Of a stretch of DNA of 64,000 nucleotides, positions 55,191-64,000 are shown one piece after another. This DNA is from Larimichthys crocea (Eukaryota > Chordata > Actinopteri > Sciaenidae). Position numbers and translations under genes: made by a program. Below the pieces are notes generated by a model. It was not told the DNA's origin and searched no databases. It saw only the letters and a program-made list of their open reading frames with translations. The DNA is taken from contig NC_040027.1 in assembly GCF_000972845.2 (NCBI RefSeq), forward strand, positions 9,333,158-9,397,157, read 5' to 3'. The first letter of the stretch is position 1, and each line of letters opens with the position of its first letter.

Positions 55191-58100
55191 ATTAATGATT
55201 AAATAAGTAATTAAGATTATAAGAGATTAAAAAACTGGCAACACAAGTGTGATATTATTTATGGTTCAGTAGTACTTAACTGAACTGCTACTAATCAGGC
55301 AATCAGATAATAAATAATACTAATATTTTAACTTACTGTACACCTTATCCTGGCAACGTGTCAAGACAGACATTTATCTTGGTGTGCTGCAAATGTCCAA
55401 TGTTTACAGCAGCCATCTTCTGCTCCGTATGTTACAAATACATTTTGAAAGAAACATCTTTTATGGATTGTGTCTTTATTAACTTCATGAAGAAACATTT
55501 TTAAATGAGTGTATCTACAAAGTGGCAGAACGTCAGTACTGAACATATATATCTCAAACATTATGTATTTCCTACCTTGTTGCAAGTTTAAAGACTTGAT
55601 TTAGAGTCATGGAAAATTATGGTCTTTGGTTAAATATTAATAAATTGAGACAGAGCATGATAACCAGAGGAAACAGCCAATCCTCACACTGAAGGTTTGT
55701 TTATGCAGGTCATGTCGAGGTATCATGACCTGTAATAATCTCCTTGTAGTTTGTTTAACTAAATCTACAATCTTTCAATAACCAGTGAGGACACAGGGTG
55801 CAAACTCTGTACCTCCACCCTTCACTACAACGTGTGTGCAGTACAAAAATAACTTAGTGAACTCACACGTAATATATATCCAACTTTTAGCCTGTCTTTT
55901 ATAGCACCCTCTGGGTTATTTGATTCTGTCTGTTTGTTTTTATGAAATTCATTCTGCATTTCTCAATCTTCATCTTTCTTTTGTCACATTTAGCCCCATC
56001 ATTGGTGTGAATCTGTGGACCTAAGGAAGCTGAACTACATTTGCAGAAGCTAATGGGGATCCCTATCAAATCTAATCTAATGATGCAGATATCATAGTGC
56101 ACTGGAATTAAAAATATCTCATCAAATTAAAATAAGAGACGGCTTCACAAAAAGTTCTAATGTTCTCATTGATTTCTGCAGATGTAGTTTGACACCCAAA
56201 GTTACCTTTTGTTTACCCCAGACGCCCGAAATGCCAGCTCTTCTTCCTCCTTCTCGGCAGCCCACATGAAAGTGATGGCTGAAAAGGTCACACAAACACA
56301 GTGTACTTTTCACCCGGTTTCCCTTGCATCAGTAAGCCTGAACAGTGCGGTCAATAAATCGGAATGACAGCCCGGATCATTGGCTGCTTGTCTGCGGGTT
56401 CCTACGTCTCTGTTGTTTTATCCCCTGTGTGGGTCTGTCATGCCCATCTTCATCTGGACACTCTACGCAAATATTGATCCCAGCCTTCGTTAGCTCAGCT
56501 GGCAGCTGAGAACACTGATGTAACCCAGAAAAAGCTTTTGACAGACAGCGACGAACAGGATGTGGTCAGGCTCAGCACTAAAACAGCCACTGTGTTTTTG
56601 CAATATGATATTATGACTTCATAAATATACAGCTTTGGAAACAGGAGTTCACATTAGAGAGAGGTATCAGAGAAGTGATGCAGAAACAGCAGTTTTCATT
56701 TTGCAGTCTTAGCAGCGTTATCTGTTTCATCTTAACCTCTCACACAGACTTTAACACAGCCACGTCTCTCTCCTTTATTTCATTTTATTTCCGCCCCTTT
56801 TCTTTCTTTTGTAGGAACTGGCTCTGCAGAGATAGAGGTAACACATTTCAGCTTCACAAAGACGTTGAAGGATGCAGGCAGGAAAGGTTTAAGTCTCCTC
56901 CAGCCTTCCCTTTTTTTTTTTTTTGGCCACGCTGACGTATCGATCCGCAGAGCGTTCAAACCTGGGTAAAGGCAAAGACGTCTGCGTGTCCGTTCAACTC
57001 GCCATGTACCCCCCGGTTCCCATGGCAACCTGAGGCTGTGCGTGCTCCTGTCTCCAGGCAGCCTGCAGGTTTCCATCAGTGCCTGAGGTGTGGTGAGGTG
57101 GTGAGCTTTCTCTCCATTCATCCATCCTTCTCTCTCTTTCTCTGTCTCTGGTGTCACCCCAAAAAAACAGAGTGGGGACTCGAAGAGGAAAAACTGCAGC
57201 AACGATTTGTCTCTTTTGATTGTAAGCTGCCACACTTTCCATGTTAGAAACAAATACAGTATCGATGGGAGGTGGGGGGGTGATTTTGCACAAGGTGACA
57301 CTGCTGACTGTACATCATTTCAGCGTTTGGGCTATGCTTCTTTCTCTTTTTTTTCCACCTCTTTGCAATTTTTGTCCATGTTCAAAAACATTTTTCTTTT
57401 TTTCTGCTGGTCAAGCACAAAACAGTTTGTGGTAATATTAGTTTCCTCCAGGAGCTGCTGCTCAAAAAATGAATTGCTTGCCGGTATTCAACATCGGTTC
57501 TGTCAGTAAAAGCTGAATTTCACATTCTGACTACATTTGTCATAAATGCGTCCTCAGATAAATGAGGTACCGAGGCACAGAAAGGAGTGCCTCCATTATT
57601 TCGACTGCAACCCGCACGCAAAAACAACATCAAGTTAATGTGACGTGACTGAACAACTTTGGTTTCTGTTACTAGTGGGTGTAATTAACTCATCTCACCT
57701 GGGGGTACAGGCCCCATGAATAAATCACAAGAAACTGCGGTGCCATGATGCATTTGTTGCCAGGGCAGAACAGAACTGCAGGCGCTTTAAGATAAAAAAC
57801 AACAACAATTTTTTGGTTTATTCTTTATTTTGTTTGCAGTAGCCTCGACCGATCATTTGGCTGCAAACATTGCTAAGGGTTCTTTCTTTCAGATAGCTAG
57901 TAAACATTCGAGCACACACCGCCAATTTTTGCCCGGCTATGAAATAAATACTCCCCCCCCACTCCCCCTAAACACAACTGCACACATAACCCCAAAAGGT
58001 TCGCCTTGCATTTTCCTTGTAAAAGATTTTCAGAACATTGGTGAGTGCAGCATAAAAAAGAAAATGGATTGGAGCACCGATTGGGTCATCTTTGTCCGAG

Positions 58101-58260
58101 TACAACAACACACACAGGTGCTTTTAAGAAAGGGCAACAAGTTTATGTGGATACAATAAAATGACTGTAATCTTTGGAAATGGAAATGCTGTAAAAAAAA
58201 CCCAACAACAACAAAAGGAGCTGCAGAGGAATACTGTGGAATAGTAAAGCAATGGTGTAC
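55191..58260. other. Intergenic; no gene seen
   Basis: Ordinary sequence with pyrimidine-rich stretches (about 56740-56815 and 57115-57150). The 173-codon minus frame 56780-57301 crosses these tracts and is overlapped by frames on both strands; no domain is recognised. Confidence 0.45.
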
Positions 58261-61200
58261 TACCATATATTAATTATCTTTAAATAAATAAATAAAATAA
58301 AAATAGCACTGACTGTGTTAGAGAAAGTACAGCCGGCAGTGATGTTGATGTGCCTTCCTTTGGACCATTATGATTTAAGTGTCTTTATTTTTTTGTTTGT
58401 TTGTTTGTTCAAGGCCTGCGAGCATGGTAGGAGAGCTGTTATGACTCATGCTTTACCAAATGCTGGCAGATAAGAGAGATGTGACGCCGGAGAGTCCAGC
58501 TGTCTCTAGACTTGTTGACTTGTCCCTCATTGCCTCCTAAGAGAGAAGGTTTGAGGTTTTATTTATTTAAATATGTATTTATTTGTCTCTTTTTGCTCTG
58601 CATCCATCACAAGAATTTTACATATCTAGGTTTTTTGGTACTCTCACCTGTAACCCACCTTTGAGCCTTTGTTACGTACTGTTTCACTACAATGACACAC
58701 ATTTAGCACCAGAAATTAAAATGGTTGATTACAAGGTCGTCAGTAAACTGTTAATGTGAGCTTAAGTGGGTATGTGGTACTAACGACTTTATGTCCACCG
58801 TAATTGGCAAACTATCAAGAGGCTGTCCTACATGTTTCACAGAGCACATTAACCCCATCAAAGCTACTGTATTTTACTATTTTGGATTGAATCAGCATAA
58901 TCCAGGTTAATGACCATCATACATATATGGTGTAGATGTAACTAAATATCACTTATTGGTCAATGGGATCATAAATGTCATATATTATCTATTATGTACG
59001 TCTACATTGTTTGGTTGAAACTGGTTTGTCATTCTTTGGAGTGCCACAGACTCCAATATGCCTATTACATGGGCTTTGCATGAAGAAATATATATTAAAA
59101 AAGTCATTCACAGACAGAATGTACAGCATCCTATCCTACATCCACTGACATGAATTGGTGTAAATTAGACCCTGGAGCGGTCTAAATCTGAGCTTGTGTC
59201 CCTGAGACCCCAAACAGAACTAATCCATAGTTTTTCTGCAGCATCTGAAACATGTCAGCAGTTCAAATTCACACTGATAAGCAATTCTCATTACAGTTGG
59301 AACGGACCCTAAGCAGAACATCAGGGTTAATTGTCACATGATGTTTGGTTAAGCAGAAATCCGTTAGAAATTAGACATTCATTGTATCGTTTTGCGGTCT
59401 GTCTAACCTCAGGACGCAAGATCAATTTGTAAATGTAATTAAGATGGCATTCATTTTAATCATCAGGGTATTGTAATTGTGGTTTATTACAAAGTTAGTA
59501 AGTTTCTCTGTCCTGCTGTGTCCTGCCTGGTTTTACAGTTGTCTAAATTTAAGAATGAGCCGCCGTAGACTTCACTTCTCAGTGACTAAACTGCGGGAGA
59601 AGGCCAGAATCTCTTTTCAGATCTGTCTTTTTGTTTGCTTTGAAAGGAGGGAGGTTATCTTTAGCATCCGACGTTTGCTTGTGTATTCATATGCGGCACC
59701 TTTTTCCCCTTCTCTTCTCCAGACAATGACATGCTCAATTATCCCTTCAGATTTATCCACTGAGGTGAAATCTGCTGCCTTTTTTTTTTGCAGCTATTGA
59801 TTCCATTGGACTCCTAAATATTGCATAGGAATACATTTCAATACAAGCATATCGCCTGACCATAGTGCAATCCATTAATACCCATAACTAAACCAAATGA
59901 ATGAGAAATGACAGCTTCACAACAGAAATTGACCATGACATCAATATTTCAATTTTGCAGCCCTTCATGCAAATTACAGAGGCTGGTGGTTTAAAAATAA
60001 ACTCAGAGAAGAGTGAATGGAGCAGCTATGTTAGACTCTGCATGCACCCAGCATTGAAATAAGTATTTTCAATCAGAGGGTGGACCATCTGCCATGTTAT
60101 GTGGACTCCAGCTGCTCTGGACCCATGATTCCCCTATACTTACTCTTTCAACGGCTGACGTTGAGCTCCCACCATGGGCCATCCTAGTAGACAACATAAA
60201 GACAACATGAAGTCAACATCGCTCCGGCAAGTCAATCAGCCTTTTCTGCCCCATCCAATCAATTCAGTGCTTGCCTTCAGAGGCCTGAAAATAGATTGAA
60301 GTTCGCTTTGTGTGGCTCAACAGATGAGAGTGCACTTAACTACAGGGAGAAAATGGGTAGCATTTCCATCCTTGTCTCTACAAATGTACATCAAGAGGGG
60401 TATATTCAGTTTTGGTAACATTTGACCAGAGTAGTATGCTTTTAGAGTCCATTCTTCTGCCCTCTCTCATTCTCTTAACATCCCCGTGCTGCACTCAGAA
60501 AATCACAGCATAAATGTTTCCGCATATCTGAATCACTGCAATCATGCAAGACCAATATTAAGGTAGTACTCCTAAAAATGTACTAAACACAGTCCGAGTC
60601 TGTGGCGGATTGAAGTGATACTTCATCCTACATCTAACTTGTTATTAAGGTTTCAAATGTGACGTCAGTCATTTCCATTAGTGACAATATTTTTTACGGT
60701 GCATTTCCCAGAAATCAGACCTTTTGCTGATTTCTGAACAAAATTGTCACTCAAAGGCAAAGACAGGGGAGTTGTGACATTTTCGGCATGGATAGTTGAA
60801 TATACAAAGAATATACCTTGGACATCGCAGACATGGTCATTGGTGGGAGACTGGACAAATCTTGATTTGTTTTAAGCACAAGGCTGGTCTTTCTCTGGTC
60901 TTGACATCCTGTAATTATGCTTCTGCAGAGAAACGTGAACATATTTGTGAATGAGCGTAGAGAAGGGTGTCATGGGTAACTGTCAGAGGTTTGCAAAGAG
61001 GCTCTCCGACATTCATACTTCCCAAATCTTAACAACTCATAATGTGGACCTCGAGCAAACTGACTGATCAATCCATGTTCGGGAGCACATTTCTATTAGA
61101 GCATGGGAAACTAAATGACTCTCACTGTCCGGTCCGTTTATGCTTTATTTATTGATTTCCGTTTCCTTGTTTCTTCTTCAATTTCTCTACATTGTGGTTT

Positions 61201-63579
61201 GCTAAATATGACACTGTTTCCTAGTCAACATACATTATACACCCAATATGTATGACTGTGCCTGGAGGACTTTTAATTAAGTATATTTATTCACCTAAAC
61301 TTAGAAATGATTAGAAAACAGCAAATATATGCACTTATAAAATATCAAACAAGTAACCCAAAATTACTTCTCCATTGTCCATTCATTTCCTTACCTATGT
61401 TTGCTTAAACTAATCACTGAAGCTACACATGGAAGCATCACATTTAGCCGGTTTCTGTGAACCAGCAAAGAGTTGCTTGCAGAGGTTTGATACTGAAATG
61501 ATTTGAGGTTGAGTCGCTCTTTAAGATACGACTTCTACTCTGCCGTTCTACTGTTTCAGGAATGAGTTTAAAATCTCAGTTCAAAGTGATTTGCATTCCA
61601 GCATTTAACAGGCGCACCAGAAGAAAAAAAAAAAGTTACGAATCCTGAGTAGCATTAGTGGCATAGTTCAAAGTAACAGCTTGGTATTCTGTAGGTTCAC
61701 TGATGGCTGTCTTGGAGATTAGCTACATCAGTAAACCTTAATGCCCAACAGGTAAAAACCCAACACCATGAAATGGGATTGGAGAAGATAAAAACTGCAC
61801 AGGCAACAGTCACTTCCTCAACTGGAAGTATATTTTTGATGAGATACTAAATGTATTCAGTTAATACATTACTGTCAAAGACATTTGTAAAAATTCAAAT
61901 ACGTATAAATGGTCATTTTAGCTTCACTTCAAGTTTCATTTTTGTTGTCATTTTATTGATAGTATGTGTGTGTTATCTGTGATGTCATTTCGCTTTCCAA
62001 ACCTCATTATAATTGGTTTGGGTAGGAACACCTTTGGTTGATATAAAACCTGTAATACGGCCTCAGTTTGCTTCAAACTAATTACATGTATGTGAAACCC
62101 TCTGCAGCTTTCTTGTGGAGGTCAGGCAGCGATCGGCAAGGTGTGCAGAGGTGAGAACATATGCAGGATTTGAACTTTTTCACGCTTCAAGGATAGGCTG
62201 TATAGAAGTGTACACTGTTTGTGTCCATATTTAACTCATGATTGTGTCTCTTGCTTCATAACCTTTGTTCTGTTTAGAATATATGCAACATTTTTGTCAG
62301 AGCATGTCCCAGCCATTACACCTAAATGCCGTCAGGCATGGTGTGATGTTCTCCACGCTGCTTCGTACTTGGCCAGGAGAAACATTTTGCCCGCCAGACT
62401 TTGTTAACTTGCACAGATTTGGTAATTTTTCTTTGGTTTCTACCATGGGTAAAGTAGGCTATGTAGTTAAATTGTTTCCATTTTGTCCGTTTGTACAATC
62501 AGGTGTCTGCACAAGGTGTTTGATTTTTAAAATTGACCAGATTCTCTATGCTGTTTCTGTGTCTGAATTCCGACCAGCTCGATCTGCTCTGTGTTGATTG
62601 ATGCCACTTCCATCAAAAATAGATGAGCCGCATATTTTCCGTGAAGCAGAGTTGAATAGCCGATCCCGGGATGCTTCCAAAACGTGCTGCAGCACTTCCA
62701 GTGGAACCACAGACATTGTGTAGATTGGCTACAAAAATAGCTCTGGTGAAATTTAGGGGTTACAAACCAATGTCGTACTTTTGACCATCACCCACAAATA
62801 AGATGTCGGACTGCTCAGAGCAGCTGCCTCCTCCTGTATGTGCAGTCCACCATTTTCTGGGCAGATACATTTTCCAGGTATTATCTTTCAACTTGCATAG
62901 TAGCTGATCCTCACCCCAATAATGTCATGATGAGCTGTGAGTTACTGATTAAAGGCCACTGAAATAAGGACATCATCTGCAAATAGTAGAAATCACAGTA
63001 ATATCATAGTAAAATTGACCTCAACTGCACATTGATACCCGTTCCAAGAATTTTATGAACAGTTCAGGAGATATTTGAATAAACTAAACTTCACTTTGAT
63101 GTCGAAACAGCAACAGATCGGATAAATCATACAGTCATCACATTAGTAATACATACATGAGGTCTGAAAGGGTGTGAAAAAACTGATTACAATTCTGAAA
63201 TGCCCATGGGGGTGGTGTGAAAAATGTGCATGCTAAACACTCGACAATATTTCTGATTAAATAGGTAGAAATGAATGCAGGTCCTGTTTGCCATCTGTTC
63301 ACAGCATCATTTTGGGGCGCTAACAACATTCTGGACATTGTATTAGAAAAAGATTGGACCCAATCTTGCACAGTTGATTGATATTATCTCCAATGCACCT
63401 CTCTCCTCAGTTGAATTAGAAAAGCCATCCGAGTCACCTTCATGACGAATTCATACACTGTACACACTGCTGAGAATCAATAGGGAGGGGAAATAAATAG
63501 AAAGTGGAATATCAGCAGACACATCCATAGTTTTGTCTTCTTTTCCCCCGGTTTGTAATTGGGGGGACTTGGCTAATTA
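58261..63579. other. Intergenic, AT-rich; no gene seen
   Basis: AAAT-type and TTTG-type short repeats lie at about 58275-58300 and 58393-58411. Apart from the family I fragment no repeat was recognised. No exon supported. The frame 62265-62597 (+) has no recognisable domain. Confidence 0.45.
62605..62725 (+). repeat. Dispersed repeat family I, copy 2
   Basis: CGGGATGCTTCCAAAACGTG then CTGCAGCACTTCCAGTGGA ACCACAGACATTGTG is a diverged counterpart of the 51.8 kb copy. Confidence 0.5.
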
Positions 63580-64000
63580 AAATAGAGTTCCCAGGCAGTC
63601 GATGACGGCCGGTGCTGCTGCAGCTCTCCCCCTCAGATGTTCAATGAAGAGGAAGGGGTATTAGAGCCATAAGGAATGACACAAAGCTGGCTATTCACAC
63701 ATAATTGCTCACCCAGGGAGGATGCAGTGAGGCTGGTGGCCTGACAAACGCTCGAGGTGTCAGTTCCTGTCAAGATGATGAAGCTCTCCAATGCCCCCCG
63801 GCCCTGCTCTGAGACCCCAGCATGCTCCAAATGGGACGCCAATTTTAACTTTATAAATCCAAAATTGATGAAATATGAGGTGGCTGTAACTTCAGACTAA
63901 GCCTTAGTTAGGCTTCCTGTGCAGAGGCCCCTAACTGGGGCTTACATCAGCTGAGCTGTGGATTTATTTATGGAGCCAATAAATCTCTGTGTCTCTAGAA
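63580..64000. other. Possible conserved non-coding block at the window edge
   Basis: Repeat-free, balanced composition, with cores such as CACATAATTGCTC, CCAATTTTAACTTTATAAAT and GGATTTATTTATGGAGCCA ATAAATC, the texture of vertebrate regulatory elements. It has no supported coding frame. It is cut by the window end. Conservation is not visible from one sequence. Confidence 0.3.

Noticed and set aside
56780..57301. 173-codon minus frame
   Set aside because: It crosses purine-rich low-complexity tracts and overlaps other frames on both strands; no domain recognised.

Overview
This window is vertebrate nuclear DNA, almost certainly from a teleost fish and probably a percomorph. The evidence is a single intact vertebrate protein-coding gene of clear fish-type sequence, very low gene density, many microsatellites, and several dispersed repeat families that I recognise from memory as widespread in teleosts (a decayed Tc1-like transposon, short MITE- or SINE-like elements, and LINE-tail-like fragments). 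Nothing looks bacterial or viral. There are no operons, CRISPR arrays, rRNA genes or tRNA genes that I can support.

The one gene I can support is b3galt2 on the minus strand (coding exon 3192-4496). It encodes a 434-residue Golgi type II beta-1,3-galactosyltransferase of family GT31 with all hallmark motifs present. A strong splice acceptor at 4849-4850 marks the start of the coding exon. The 5' untranslated region carries two short upstream ORFs, one in a strong Kozak context. A CpG-rich block at about 12.0-12.85 kb lies at the right distance and orientation to be the promoter and non-coding first exon, so 4.85-12.58 kb is probably intron 1. The likely poly(A) signal is at 2798-2803.

From about 12.9 kb to 64 kb the window is a gene desert. 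Listed open frames of 60-180 codons there are low-complexity, repeat-derived, or on both strands at once, and I accept none as a gene. The desert holds dispersed repeats in several families (pairs at 1.6/43.5, 6.4/33.3, 13.7/15.9, 26.3/32.3/46.2 and 53.7/54.1 kb; a four-copy LINE-tail-like family at 36.2, 48.1, 54.0 and 55.0 kb), a truncated Tc1 remnant (24.1-24.6 kb), a candidate solo LTR (38.8-39.35 kb), a 41-bp minisatellite present in opposite orientations (19.5 and 37.6 kb), two near-perfect hairpins (22.4 and 40.7 kb), and three exact two-copy tandem duplications with periods of 41, 44 and 41 bp.

Between the repeats are blocks with even base composition, homeobox-like TAATTA cores and no repeat signature (for example 14.44-14.87, 27.44-27.72, 30.46-30.72 and 63.58-64.0 kb). 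These look like conserved non-coding regulatory DNA, but only alignment can show this. I found no convincing new biological system. The most checkable unusual items are the hairpins, the exact tandem duplications and the uORF-bearing leader of b3galt2.
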